Part shown: positions 48,118 to 60,121 of the stretch, piece by piece
Layout of the letters: each line of letters opens with the position of its first letter
How positions within the stretch are numbered: the first letter of the stretch is position 1
NCBI RefSeq assembly: GCF_019097595.1
Contig: NC_080715.1
Coordinates: 2,614,073-2,678,072 of the forward strand
Direction: 5' to 3'
DNA: 64,000 nucleotides
DNA from: Hemibagrus wyckioides
Lineage: Eukaryota > Chordata > Actinopteri > Siluriformes > Bagridae
Translations under genes and position numbers: made by a program
Notes under the pieces: model-generated
What the model was told of the DNA's origin: nothing
The model's database searches: none
What the model saw: the letters and a program-made list of their open reading frames with translations, nothing else

Positions 48118-49345
48118 TACACTATATTGCCAAAAGTATTCGCTCACCTGCCTTGACTCGTATATGAACTTAAGTGACATCCCATTCCTAATCCATACGG
48201 TTCAATATGACGTCGGTCCACCCTTTGCAGCTATAACAGCTTCAACTCTTCTGGGAAGGCTGTCCACAAGGTTTGACCATTCTTCTAGAAGCGCATTTGT
48301 GAGGTCACACACTGATGTTGGACGAGAAGGCCTGGCTCTCAGTCTCCGCTCTAATTCATCCCAAAGGTGTTCTATCAGGTTGAGGTCAGGACTCTGTGCA
48401 GGCCAGTCAAGTTCATCCACACCAGACTCTGTCATCCATGTCTTTATGGACCTTGCTTTGGTCACTGGTGCACAGTCATGTTGGAAGAGGAAGGGGCCAG
48501 CTCCAAACTGTTCCCACAAAGTTGGGAGCATGGAATTGTCCAAAATGTCTTGGTATGCTGAAGCATTCAGAGTTCCTTTCACTGGAACTAAGGGGCCAAG
48601 CCCAGCTCCTGAAAAACAACCCCACACCATAATCCCCCCTCCACCAAACTTTACACTTGGCACAATGCAGTCAGACAAGTACCGTTCTCCTGGCAACCGC
48701 CAAACCCAGACTCGTCCATCAGATTGCCAGATGGAGAAGCGCAATTCGTCACTCCAGAGAACGCGTCTCCACTGCTCTAGAGTCCAGTGGCGGCGTGCTT
48801 TACACCACTGCATCTGACGCTTTGCATTGCACTTGGTGATGTATGGCTTGGATGCAGCTGCTCGGCCATGGAAACCCATTCCATGAAGCTCTCTGCGCAC
48901 TGTTCTTGAGCTAATCTGAAGGCCACATGAAGTTTGGAGGTCTGTAGCGATTGACTCTGCAGAAAGTTGGCGACCTCTTCGCACTATGCGCCTCAGCATC
49001 CGCTGACCCCGCTCCGTCAGTTTACGTGGCCTACCACTTTGTGGCTGAGTTGCTGTCGTTCCCAAACACTTCCACGTTCTTATAATACAGCTGACAGTTG
49101 ACTGTGGAATATTTAGGAGCGAGGAAATTTCACGACTGGATTTGTTGCACAGGTGGCATCCTATCACAGTTCCACGCTGGAATTCACTGAGCTCCTGAGA
49201 GCGACCCATTCTTTCACAAATGTTTGTAAAAACAGTCTGCATGCCTAGGTGCTTGATTTTATACACCTGTGGCCATGGAAGTGATTGGAACACCTGATTC
49301 TGATTATTTGGATGGGTGAGCGAATACTTTTGGCAATATAGTGTA
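48118..49345 (-). mobile_element. Tc1-like DNA transposon, copy 2, inverted relative to copy 1
   Basis: This 1228-bp element has the same TA-flanked inverted ends as copy 1 and differs from it by few substitutions. The size difference of 24 bp equals one in-frame deletion in the transposase. High similarity between copies implies recent activity or gene conversion. Confidence 0.95.
48202..49293 (-). CDS. Tc1-like transposase, uninterrupted frame with an 8-residue deletion
   Basis: The frame is 363 codons from the furthest ATG. The likelier start is [13 protein letters not shown], matching related transposases (about 335 residues or slightly longer). Helix-turn-helix and DD34E residues are present: [27 protein letters not shown]. 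Near the C terminus [14 protein letters not shown] lacks eight residues found in copy 1 ([17 protein letters not shown]). The change of DES to DEL next to the first Asp is also unusual. Whether the protein is active cannot be told. Confidence 0.85.
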   Translation of the reverse strand: MFQSLPWPQVYKIKHLGMQTVFTNICERMGRSQELSEFQRGTVIGCHLCNKSSREISSLLNIPQSTVSCIIRTWKCLGTTATQPQSGRPRKLTERGQRMLRRIVRRGRQLSAESIATDLQTSCGLQISSRTVRRELHGMGFHGRAAASKPYITKCNAKRQMQWCKARRHWTLEQWRRVLWSDELRFSIWQSDGRVWVWRLPGERYLSDCIVPSVKFGGGGIMVWGCFSGAGLGPLVPVKGTLNASAYQDILDNSMLPTLWEQFGAGPFLFQHDCAPVTKARSIKTWMTESGVDELDWPAQSPDLNLIEHLWDELERRLRARPSRPTSVCDLTNALLEEWSNLVDSLPRRVEAVIAAKGGPTSY

Positions 49346-49954
49346 TCTATCGATCTATCTACACAGTTTTAATTCATTAATCTTTTATAATTAAGTTTTA
49401 AATTAATTAATAATTTAAATTAATTAATAATTTAGGCGCCTACATATCTTTATATATATATATATATCTTTTCATTGTTGATATTATAATAGTAAGAAAC
49501 TAACATGAGACTAATATTAGACTAAACTGTTAGCAGAGCATTCAATCATCTAGAGTCTTAACTGAGATCCGTCTCAGCAGAATGTCCTCGACACACCTGT
49601 ATTAAACAGATAGAGCCGTTGCTATAGAAACCGTATATATCTATACAATGTCTCTGAAGGAGCTGGACGATTGTCAGATATGACGAGCTGTTTCACTAAG
49701 ATAACTTTTTTTACATATATATATATACACATATATCAGCTAAACAAACAAGCCTGAGGGGAAAGAAAAGTAATGGCACTCGGCTGCATGCTGAATGAAG
49801 CGAGACTGAAGCGAGTCATGAAAATTTGCACATAAAATAACATTAAGTAATAATCAGCGAGTCCCTGAGGGTGAAGGGAAAGACATTTAAAAACACATTT
49901 AAAGCAGTTTAGTAATAAATTGGGACATTAACACAATCTGGTTGATTCCAGGAA

Positions 49955-50073
<119 letters not shown>

Positions 50074-50168
50074 ATCAGTGCCTTAGTAAATATTGCAATA
50101 ATAAATAGCTGTAAAACCTTGACAAACTCTCTGAATATAACTTAAGTGATTGTTTGAGTTGGACACAG

Positions 50169-50639
50169 TACACCGATCAGCTATAACACTGTGAGCAGTG
50201 ACCGGTGAGGTGAATAAGACTGAGTATCTCCTCATCATGGCACCTGTTAGTGGGTGGGATATATTAAGCAGCAAGTCAACATTTTGTCCTCAAAGTTGAT
50301 GTTAGAAGCAGGAAAAATGGACAAGTGTAAGGATTTGAGCGAGTTTGACGAAGGGCCAAATTGTGATGGCTAGACCACTGGATCAGAGCATCTCCAAAAC
50401 TGCAGCTCTTGTGGGATGTTCCCGGTCTGCATTCTATCAAAAGTATCCTTTGAGTCCTGTAAGCTGTGAGGTGGGGCCCATGAAGGATCTACTGCTAACA
50501 GCTTGGTGCCAGATTCCACAGCACACCATCAGGGATCTAGTGGAGTCCATGCCTCGACGGGTCAGGGCTGTTTTGGCAGCAAAAGGGGGACCAACACAAT
50601 ATTAGTCAGGTGGTCATAATGTTATGCCTGATGAGTGTA
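50169..50639 (+). mobile_element. internally deleted Tc1-like transposon, second family
   Basis: TA-flanked ends: TACACCGATCAGCTATAACA on the left and, inverted, TACACTCATCAGGCATAACA on the right. A residual frame (50345-50605) fuses the transposase N-terminal helix-turn-helix ([25 protein letters not shown]) to its extreme C terminus ([19 protein letters not shown]). The catalytic core is gone. It could move only with an enzyme supplied elsewhere. Confidence 0.88.
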
Positions 50640-51359
50640 TATGCATGTATGTTGAGTTTTTCATTGGACTTTTCTGCATTTGTGCACTCATAATTTATAT
50701 TTGCTTGGGTGATGAACTGCAGGCCAACAACACATGGAACTCATGAATGTTTTCAAGAACTTGTGTCTGCCCAGTGTATCCGCTGTCCGGCAGCTGTAGA
50801 CTAGACTTGCCTCAGAATTATCCCATTGGCTGACGGACATGCCGAGACAAATCCAGCTGTGCCATCAAATAATCCATCATTTTGGTCCTGTCTGTCTCGC
50901 TGCTGTGTTGCTGTCTGATGAGATATAGGAGAGTGTGTGTGCTGGTACTGGGCTCACTGGATGGTGTATAACTATATAACTAAACCCGTGCACATGGTAG
51001 TACAGCATGTGAGCAGAAATTCCTCATGGCGTGGCAACATTTCAGCTCTGCAAAAAGCAGATAAAGTTTGAAATCTAATTGTTACCCCAATAATCAAACC
51101 ATAACACACATGTAGGACCTCATGTCCTTTCCTTTAGTGTCTCCATCAGGTGCTAATTCAGCCATTTTGAATTTTGCTGTTGTTTGACCCTTGGAGATGA
51201 TTGAAATGATGCATCATTTGAAATCATGTTTTTAATTTTTTTATAGATTTGTATGATGTAAACACTAGCTCCCAGTCATCTCATAATTATAACACAAACA
51301 CAATATCATCTCTGTTTAGGTGACATCTTATAGGATGGCAGTGTAAGCTCTGCATATTC

Positions 51360-52190
51360 ATGGCTTCATCAAAAGGAGCACTTCTCAAGCATTATCGAGT
51401 GAAGCACGGTACTTTTGGTCATGGATATACAGTACCTTGTCTTCATTTAAACTGTCCTTGCTCCTTTAAAACATGGAATGGCCACACACACACACACTAC
51501 AGATCCCACCATTCACAGGAAACTGAAGAGTGTGAAGATGTTCAGTCTTTCACATGTCAAATTTGTGACTCATTTTATCCTGGTACAAAAGACTTTTTCA
51601 GCATCACACTTGAGAAAAAATGAAACCATAGCGTGTGCTTTTGAAGAATGGGATTTCAAGACGAACATACACAGGACTTATGTGACACACAGAAGTAGAA
51701 AATTCATAGCATTCAGTATAATTCAACCTGTAGAGTATTCTTTGGTTTCAGAAATTCAGCTTTCAGTATTTACTTGTTCTTCAATCCTTACAGCAGTTGT
51801 TGAATAATGAAGACATTTTAAAGTATGTAAAGACTAAACATTCAAACACTTCACAGTTGGCATCCTTCCATGATGGGAAATATTCCAAACTAAATGAAAT
51901 GTATGCTTATGAAGAGTTCCTTATTTCACTTGATCTGCAATCCTCTTGGAACATGATGAAAAAGTCCCAGCAGTGTACTGGGAGCTGGCTGATGTCCCAT
52001 GTGAACTGAGACCACGGCTAACATCAGTTTATTTGACTCTCTTTCACAAAGCAAAATATGAACGATCTCACAACATTGGAGAAGGAAGGAATTGGTACAA
52101 ATATCAGAGGCACAGTTTTTTCAGTCCTGGGTTCCCTCAGAGGGTAACTAAGATACTGAAAACTCTACAAGATAATAAATCTACAAATTG
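51360..52190 (+). pseudogene. decayed zinc-finger gene of a repeated fish element
   Basis: Shifted open frames read GALLKHYRVKHGTFGHGYTV and PCLHLNCPCSFKTWNG, then FTCQICDSFYPGTKDFFS. After a frame change near 51600 they read HLRKNETIACAFEEWDFKTN and THRSRK, and later NNEDILKYVKTKHSN, LASFHDGKYSKLNEMYA and VYWELADVPCELRP. This C2H2-like pattern followed by such a region belongs to a multi-copy, uncharacterised protein family that I associate with mobile elements in fish genomes. Frameshifts and stops make it a pseudogene. Confidence 0.6.
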
Positions 52191-52248
52191 ATGCACTATA
52201 TTGCCAAAAGTTTTGGGACACCCCTCCAAATCATTGAATTCAGGTGTT

Positions 52249-52556
52249 ATTTGCATTCACTGTCCACACTATTATTTGCACAAAAGCTGGTCTATATGTT
52301 GTTTGTCTGCACTGTCTTGTCTTGTCTTGTCATCCTGTGCGCTTCTGTTGTATGTCTAGTTTATTTCTTGCACCTTAAGTATAGTTTAGTTTTATCTCTA
52401 TGTTTAGCTCTATGTTTGTCTGCATCACTGTACTTTGTCTGTGTTCTGTGTAGCACCTCTGGTCTAGGAGGAACGTTGTTTCACTTCACTGTGTACTGCA
52501 TCAGCTATATATGGTTGAAGTGACAATAAAGCTTCTTTGACGACTTTGACTTGACT
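52249..52556 (+). mobile_element. LINE 3' tail-like insertion
   Basis: The end reads ttcactgtgtactgcatcag then gtgacaataaagcttctttg. This resembles 3' ends of fish non-LTR elements. It interrupts the Tc1-like left end, whose text resumes at ttcaggggt. Confidence 0.55.
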
Positions 52557-53185
52557 ATTTTTCAGGGGTAGGAACTCTTAATGCTTCAGCTTCATACCAA
52601 GACATTTTGGACAATTTCATGCTCTTTGTGGGAACAGCTCCATAAAGGTCCATAAAGACATGGATGAGTGAGTTTGGTGTGGAGGAACTTGACTGACCTG
52701 CACAGAGTCCTGACCTCAACCCCATAGAACACCTTTGGGACGAATTAGAGTGGAGACTGCGAGCCAGACCAAAACTGGGACGTCTTTGTGTGTTTATGGG
52801 AATTTTTGACCGTTCCTCTAGAAGCACATTTGTGAGGTCAGGCACTGATGTTGGACGAGAAGGTCTGGCTCACAGTCTCCACTCTAATTCATCCCAAAGG
52901 TGTTCTATGGGGTTGAGGTCAGGACTCTGCAGGACAGTCAAGTTCCTCCACACCAAACTCACTCATCCATGTCTTTATGGACCTTGCTTTGGTCACTGGT
53001 GTGCAGTAATGTTGGAACAGGAAGGGGTCATCCCCAAACTGTTCCCACAAAGAGCATGAAATTGTCCAAAATGTCTTGGTATGAAGCTGAAGCATTAAGA
53101 GTTCCTTTCACTGGAACTAAGGGGCCGAGCCCAACCCCTGAAAAACAACACCTGAACTCAATGATTTGGAAATAGAAAAAAAAGA

Positions 53186-53355
53186 AAATAGCCTTTATTT
53201 GTCACATATACATTACAGCACAGTGAAATTCTTTCTTTGCATATCCCATCCTTGGAGGTTGGGGTCAGAGCACCTTGCTCAACTTGGCGGTGTTGGGGCT
53301 CAAACTCACGATCAACGACCCAAAGCCTTAACCAACTGAGCCACCACCGCCCCAA
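53186..53355 (-). mobile_element. tRNA-derived SINE, type A, in the Tc1-like element
   Basis: On the - strand: ggcggtggtggctcagttgg, ttaaggctttgggtc, a body with an internal deletion, and a 3' end with gtgacaaataaaggctattt. It inserted just inside the right terminus of the fold-back element. Confidence 0.82.
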
Positions 53356-53479
53356 AACTACTGGCAATATAGTGTATACAAACACACTTTCTGTAGGCTT
53401 CCTGAAGAACTTTCTGTGTAATGGATGTGAACAGATCTTCATAGAACTGTACATCCTGACCAAGAACAATTTATTTTAA

Positions 53480-55790
53480 ACATGTAAGTGGTGTGGAACC
53501 ATCCAGGGGACATCCTTTGTATCACTAGTGAGTATTTTTCACCTGGATATGTGAAAATAGTCAGAACTGGACCTTGAGAAGTGCTGATGAAGGCTCCAGG
53601 CACATCATCATCATCGTCATCATCATCATGTTTTCATTGAATTTATTAAAAGGTTTCACCTCCAGGAATGTTTACGCCTGGACCTTCAGCTCTGTGGATG
53701 AACTTTCAAACGTCTGGCACCAAAGATGGAAATCTGATTTCTTTGTCATTTTGCTCCTCTGTTTTTTTCCTTAATGCACTTTTCTGCTTTCTCCCAGGAG
53801 CAGATACACCTGGCTCTTTAAATCCTCTGCAGCCAGGCAGAATGACTGAGGTTCTGTTTAATCCAATTCCTTTCATTAAGAACGTCATTTTAGTTTGAGG
53901 ATCAGCGGAATTTAAGCGATTTTGTCATCGACACCTCGGCAAGCTGAGAATGAACAGTGTGATGGTGTCATGTCTAATTTATCTGTTAAAGTCATTACAC
54001 ACTCCTGCAGGTTTGCACATGGATGGATCGGAGTCGCTGAGCCTCGTTCCGGGTCTAATTATGATTTATCTTTCACCACCTGACAAATTGCTTTAACAAA
54101 GTTTAATGCGGTCGGAGAGGCGGGAAGCCGAGCGGGAAGCTGCTCCGTAAATATATGGCGGAAACCGCAGGATAAATGAACACACTGAAGACGGATTCGT
54201 CTGAGGCTTCCGCCATTTGGTGAAACTAGTTAAGATGAAAACTTCAAACTAAATTTACTAAACTGAATTATCCCCCAGTGCTTCTGAGTTCTGTGCTCTG
54301 ATTGGTCAGAAGGTGTTGATTAATTCACTAGAACAGCAGCTCTGACTATAGCGCAGGTTTATATTAAATGTGCTGGCTCCGATTTACGTTATAGTTTCCA
54401 TAGCAACATCTCATTCATATCTGTGACATTCTGTGTAAAATGTGTAGTTACTGATTTGGTGATGTTTTCTGGATATGTATCGTGTGTGTGGAAGGAGTCT
54501 CCAGTGTCAGTAAGACACTTCAGATGCTTCTTTGAGGTTTCTCAGGACATGACAAGCTGGGTTTTTTTTTCTGTTTTTGGTCTTAATAGCGTAAAAAATG
54601 AAAAAAAATACACTATTTTTACTATAAAAGTGTGGAATTCTGGAACTTTTTACAACAAATTTTCTTAAACAGGGAGAAAGTGCAGTGAAAAGATCTGATA
54701 AAAGCCTGAAATAAATAAACAAAAACTGCAACTATATCTATATTTTCTAAAATAAATGAAGTATTTTTGACAGTAGTTTCACACACACTACATTCGTGGG
54801 TGTAATTCGCAGGTCGTGTGTGGAACAGAGGTGTTGTGAAAACTAGCGCTGTGTCTGTAAACTGTTGTAATCGTACATTCTGGAGTTGTACTCTAACAAA
54901 GACACAAAATCTGTAAACTGTGGTGGTCGTAGATTTTGGAATCCGACTCAGACAAAACACAGAATTACATACAATAGTTTTAAACTACGCACGAGTAAAT
55001 TAAAATCACACACAAATGTTCTGAATTACGCACGATTATTTTTGACAGTGATTTTATTCCATAATAAAAGCCTGAAACTGCAGCAGTGTAATACACATCA
55101 CACAGAACCAGTTCAACATCAACAAAACTCCAGTTCCACACTCTCTCTCTCACCGACTGGGAGAAACCTTTACCAGTTCACACTATGGAGCAGTGGGATT
55201 GTGTGTGTGTGTAGTAATGTGTATATAACACTGTGTACTGTGAGCTTGTGTCTTAGTACAGTTTGATTATTTACAGTTTTTCTGGTACAGTGGTTTCATA
55301 TTGGAGAGTAATTAGGGTCAGGTGAGTGCAGGAGTCTGGACACAGGAGGCAGGTGTGAGACAGCTGCAGGTTTTTCTTCTGCAGAGTGGGATGAACATCT
55401 CAAATCATTTGATTAATGATAAAGCTGGTTTTGTGAGTAAGAGTAATCTTTATAAGTGGAGGCATGGCCTCAGCTCCGCTCTCCATTCACAAACCGGGGC
55501 TTGACCACGCCCCCGCCTCCTCGATAAGATAGCTACATATCTGCATATATCTGAAACCAGATTGAACCAGATTTTAGTCCCAGTTTCTTCTCAGTCCAAT
55601 AGATCCTGATCTTCTCTTTTTACCTCTCATGATTAGGAGTTGTCCTTCCTTATGTCCATGCTGTCCTTCCTCCAGTTCCTGGCCAGTCAGAACCCTTCAC
55701 ATACTGGTGTAACTGGACAAGTGCACACTACTTGTGTAGATGTGCTTGATATACTGAAAGCTCTGACCGTCTGAGTAAATCGTCTCTGTG
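53480..55790. other. intergenic sequence without recognised genes
   Basis: No coding exon or mobile element was recognised. A short (CAT)n run lies at about 53607-53630. Short open frames show no family features. Confidence 0.4.
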
Positions 55791-55837
55791 TTTCTTGAGA
55801 ACAGGAGCATTCTCAAATTAATTAAAATATTCAGTTT

Positions 55838-55839
55838 CA

Positions 55840-55895
<56 letters not shown>

Positions 55896-56013
55896 CTCTG
55901 CCATAAAACTAATAAATTTAGCATTATTTCTTATTGTATCTCCAGTGTTTTGGGGTTAAACTGTTTGTGTATATCTCAGTTCCCGGCAGTGTGTGTGTGT
56001 GTGTGTGTGTGTG
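55838..56013. repeat. (GA)n and (GT)n microsatellites
   Basis: A GA-rich run at 55838-55895 and a GT run at 55989-56013. Confidence 0.88.
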
Positions 56014-56301
56014 ACGAAGTGAGATGTTTGTCCTTTGACATGGAATCAGCGTATAAAGCACAGAAGTGTTTGCACTTTCAATTAAATTAGCAGCAGTGTG
56101 TGAATATTAATCTGTAACCTCTGTCCTTGTGAGCGATAACGCTCTTCATCACCGTGTGTCACTTTACAGTGTTAGTTAATATTTTACAGCAGCGCCGCAC
56201 GTCTGCTGAGCTCCGGCCTACACGGGTCAGGAATTACTGCTGAGTAATGGCTGTGTGTGTGTGTAGCGGTCAGAGAGAGACAGCGTGGGACATGTTGCTC
56301 A

Positions 56302-56737
56302 TACACTATATTGGCAAAAGTATTGGGACACCCCTCCATGTCATTGAGTTCAGGTGTTGTTTTTCAGGGGTTGGGCTCCGCCCCTTAGTTCCAGTGAAAG
56401 GAACTCTTAATGCTTCAGCTTCATACCAAGACATTTTGGACAATTTCATGCTCTTTGTGGGAACAGTTTGGGGATGACCCCTTCCTGTTCCAACATGACT
56501 GCACACCAGTGACCAAAGCAAGGTCCATAAAGACATGGATGAGTGAGTTTGGTGTGGAGGAACTTGACTGTCCTGCACAGAGTCCTGACCTCAACCCCAT
56601 AGAACACCTTTGGGATGAATTAGAGCGGAGACTGTGAGCCAGACCAAAAGTTTTGGGACGTCTGCCTTTCCATGCACATGAATGTAATATGGAGTTGTCC
56701 CGCCCTTTACAGCTATAACAGCTTCAACTCTTCTACA
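56302..56737 (+). mobile_element. rearranged Tc1-like fragment, same family as 52192-53376
   Basis: It begins TACACTATATTGGCAAAAGT and goes straight to the transposase middle ([14 protein letters not shown], then [32 protein letters not shown]). It then switches to text that is the reverse of the element's 3' part (aaaagttttgggacgtctgc ... agctataacagcttcaactc). The right terminus is missing. The second Asp and the Glu of DD34E are still readable; the first is deleted. Confidence 0.85.
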
Positions 56738-56739
56738 TC

Positions 56740-56880
56740 CATAACTACTGTACATCGGTGTGTAACCATAGCAATGGTTTCGTCTTTTCCTTCCGTATTT
56801 CTGTTTTATTGTTAATCAGAAATGTAAATAGATTGAAATGAGATGGATTTTCACAGCAGGAAGAAATGACCCATAGGCTG

Positions 56881-56920
<40 letters not shown>

Positions 56921-57500
56921 GAAAAAGGAAGAAACTGGACGAGAAATAACCGGATGTTCTCTGAATATCTTCCAGCTCTGGTGATTAATTAACCTGCAGA
57001 CCGACTGCTGTGTTCCAGATGTTATATAAGCGCCTCACGTTGTCCTGTTGGTATTAATTCTGAGTTTAATTACTCAGGAAATCGTTGATAAGTTTCACCT
57101 GGAGTTGGTTTGGAAACCTGGACCGTAGGACCAAGGCTACGAGCTGAATTGATGTTGAAACTGTTCCATTTAACCCTACACACTCGTCCACTTACAGTCA
57201 GTACGCTAGTGTAGGCAGCTTGCTATGCTAAGTGATACAGAATCACACGCGTATCCAAAATAAACCACGGTTCGATTCAATATTTCACTTTTTATTTATT
57301 ATTTTTTTTACCTCGCTAACTTCTCCATCTGTTTATATGAGAGCTGACGGAACTTTATGAGTCAATCTTGCAAGCTTGAGCATGCCAGCAAACACTTAAC
57401 TCTTCTACAACTTACTTTTTTTATTTACATAAAGTTTAACATTTAATCTACTCCAGCTTTAGATCAGTGCTAACAGACATATTGACAGATATTTTCCAGT
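56740..57500. other. intergenic sequence with one (GT)n run
   Basis: The GT run is at 56882-56917. Otherwise nothing was recognised. Confidence 0.4.
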
Positions 57501-57505
57501 TTTGT

Positions 57506-57587
57506 ACATTTACAGCATCTGGATCTGGCAGACGTCTCATTTATCTCATTTCAATACCTGAGCAGTTGAGGGTTGAGAGCCTGGCTA
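57506..57587 (-). mobile_element. SINE type B fragment
   Basis: acatttacagcatctggatc, then ctggcagacg and gagcagttgagggttgagag, is a decayed 3' part of the SINE seen at 32714-32893. Confidence 0.55.
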
Positions 57588-57589
57588 GC

Positions 57590-58590
57590 TAGTTACAGAA
57601 AAAGGAATTAGCATGCTAATTAGGTGGAATATAATCTACAGATGGAGAAGCTGGTGCTGTCAAATAAGTAGAAAATATTTAAGTGCTTTTCATCTAATTA
57701 TCTAATCCACATGTAGCCTATATGCTAGCTGAAAGAACTTGATTCGGTGGCCCTGAAAAGAATGAGGAAACTTTAGCTACACTTCCAAATGCAAGACAAA
57801 GTAGGAGACCAGAAGCAGCAGTCAAGCAAACCTCCACCAAAACACACGGACGAATCAGACAGAGCGGAAAATGTAGATATAGTTAGAGAATGGAATTCTT
57901 CCCTCTGATTGGACGAGACATCTGTCACTCAGGATATACAGGAAGTAGGAAATTGTGTATCTAGCTTTATTTCTTGTACATGTGTGGAGTTCTGCCTTCA
58001 CTTTAAACCAGTTTTATTTGCAACTTTTAAAGATCTTTTCAAGAAAATAACAAACATATATTTATCTTTATAAGAAAATGGAGTTCATTCAGCTCTACTG
58101 TGCTGAAGGACGTTCATATGGTCAGTGTGATGTTGGATATACTGATAGTGTATCATAGAGTAAAGATTAGTTTATCTCTAAAAACACACCAGGAATGTTC
58201 CGGAAGACCAAACTATTCCAGATTAAAGGATGTAAGGAGCGCTATAAGAGCAGAGCTGTGTTCATACACACACCAATCCACTTTCTACTGCTGCAGATAC
58301 TGCTGGACTTCCTGTACATCCTGAGTGACCCATGTCTCGTCCAATCAGAGGGAAGAATTTCATTCACACACTATACCTACCTTTAACAGTTTGTCGGAAT
58401 CGTCCTTGTGTTTTTGGATTTGTTATTGTGTTTTCACTTCTCGCCCACTGTAAGAGTTATGTGCAAAAATGACGGAGAAGAAGGAAGAACGTTGTTCTCC
58501 AGATCAAGAGGAGTGAGAGAATGAAGTTAAATGAAGATAAACAGGTAGCGAGGATTATTTCAGTGGTCAGTGAGAATCCCGATGTTCAGT
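57590..58590. other. intergenic sequence without recognised features
   Basis: No gene or repeat was recognised. The short open frame at 58100-58324 shows no family features. Confidence 0.4.
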
Positions 58591-58593
58591 GAA

Positions 58594-58690
58594 GACGTAA
58601 AGATGCTGGACTTCTGATCAGAAGGTTGTGAGATCAAATCCCAGCCCCACCAAGCTTCCCCCGCTGGCCTTTTAACCCTCAACCGCTCAG
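58594..58690 (+). mobile_element. SINE type B fragment, tRNA-like part
   Basis: gatgctggacttctgatcag, aaggttgtgagatcaaatcc, and ccttttaaccctcaaccgct correspond to the head and middle of the type B SINE. The 3' tail is absent. Confidence 0.6.
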
Positions 58691-58699
58691 GTTCAGAGC

Positions 58700-59356
58700 A
58701 TCTACAGGGTGCAACAGAGATCGTTGATGCTGTGGTGTGGGTGAGCTGAAAGAAACTCTAAGGTGCCACTGAACTTGTCTGATATGATGTCCAGAGGTTC
58801 TGCGACACAAACAACAGCAAACGAAACACTGAAACACTGTCTTTAAGGAAGAGGCTGTAAAATGAACAGGATATTATTAAAATGTGCTTGTGATCGCTTT
58901 TATTAAACACAGAACACAATAAACACACTCTGTACTAGTATTACTGTATCATATTTGTTTTATTTTTGATGAAATAAGATCTATTTGTGTAGTAGATTTG
59001 TCTTCTTGGAGTTGAACGCCAGCACTCAAAATGGCGGCAGACAACAATGAGGGCTAGTCATCAAGGGTGTGTGATGTATAGATTGAAACACACCCCAGCA
59101 GTGAAAGTCTTCAGGGCTGTGGCTTTAAGATCACGGACAGAGAGAAGAGCTGAAGATCAGGAGCAGCCGCACGAGGGAAGAGGGAAAAAAACGAATAAAA
59201 GGTGAACAGTGAGTTCTGATTGATTTATTTATTCATTCATTCGTTTGTGTCCGTTTGTCAGTTCGCGCGTGCTCGGTGCATGCTCAGGCTCCTTGCACGC
59301 GCGCGGAAACAGTGTCGTATTTTTTGACTGGTTTTCTAGCACAAATTTTGTGTGTA

Positions 59357-59389
<33 letters not shown>

Positions 59390-59585
59390 AAGAGAGAGAG
59401 AATTCGGGGTTTATACCAACCTGTTGCTTGTCAGCGCTCGTGCACGATAATGGCATTCAAATCCTTTACCGTGCCTCGTATTGTGTATATTTGTGCACGT
59501 GCTCCTGCGTGTACAGATGTGCTGTGTCCTAAATCACACCTGCACTTAAGCTAGTGGACAGTTATATCAGGTGATCTCTGGTTTT
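58700..59585. other. region upstream of hnmt, possible promoter area
   Basis: It contains atggcggcagacaacaatga at about 59031 and a purine-rich stretch near 59140-59190 followed by a possible donor (aaaag|gtgaac). A GT/GA microsatellite lies at 59349-59401. A non-coding first exon of hnmt could lie here, but nothing in the sequence proves it. Confidence 0.25.
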
Positions 59586-59589
59586 AAGT

Positions 59590-59880
59590 GCCTTCTAACT
59601 TGAACATAACCCCACTGACAGGTGAAGCGAGTAATACTGATAATCTGGTTCAGTGGCACCGGTCAGGATGTGTGATTATTAGACAGCGAGTGAACGGTCA
59701 GTTCTGGAAGTCGACGTGTTGGAAGCTGGAAAAATGGACGAGTGTTAGAATCCGAGAGAGCAGAGCCGCATCGTGATGTCCAGACTACTGGGTCAGAACG
59801 TGGAGCCATGGAGCAGTGGAAGAAGGAGGTCTGGTCTGATCAATCAGGATTTCTGTTCCATCATGTGGAGGCCGGGTGTG
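59590..59880 (+). mobile_element. decayed Tc1-like fragment, same family as 50169-50639
   Basis: The text gacaggtgaagcgagtaata, gtcaggatgtgtgattatta, gttggaagctggaaaaatgg, catcgtgatgtccagactac and tggagcagtggaagaaggag follows, in order, the 5' half of the second Tc1 family, with many changes. No TIR is left. Confidence 0.6.
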
Positions 59881-60121
59881 TGTGAGTCTCTTACCCAGCT
59901 TTTCAGCTGTTGTAACTCATCAGTCTGGAGGTTGGGTGTGTCTTGTGTTCTGAGATGCTTTTCTGCTCATCATGGTGATAAAGAGTAATTATTTGAGTCA
60001 CTAACGACTTCCTGTCAGCTCAGACTGCTCTGATCCTTCTCCTCTGATCTTCGAGGTGTGTCAGTCTGCAGATCTTCAGCTCACTGGATGGTTTTACTTC
60101 AGACTTGCCTTCATTCTGATG

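Larger units (their letters stand above)
52192..53376. mobile_element. fold-back Tc1-like element carrying two later insertions
   Basis: The ends are CACTATATTGCCAAAAGTTT on the left and its inverse (ggcaatatagtgta) on the right. Inside, transposase-derived sequence runs + from about 52557 to 52770 and then - from about 52790 to 53155, so the two arms are inverted copies with different deletions. A LINE-tail-like piece (about 52249-52556) and a SINE (53186-53355) are inserted near the two ends. No transposase frame survives. Confidence 0.8.

Noticed and set aside
59100..59205. Non-coding first exon of hnmt
   Set aside because: A donor-like gtgaac is present, but no evidence beyond position supports it.
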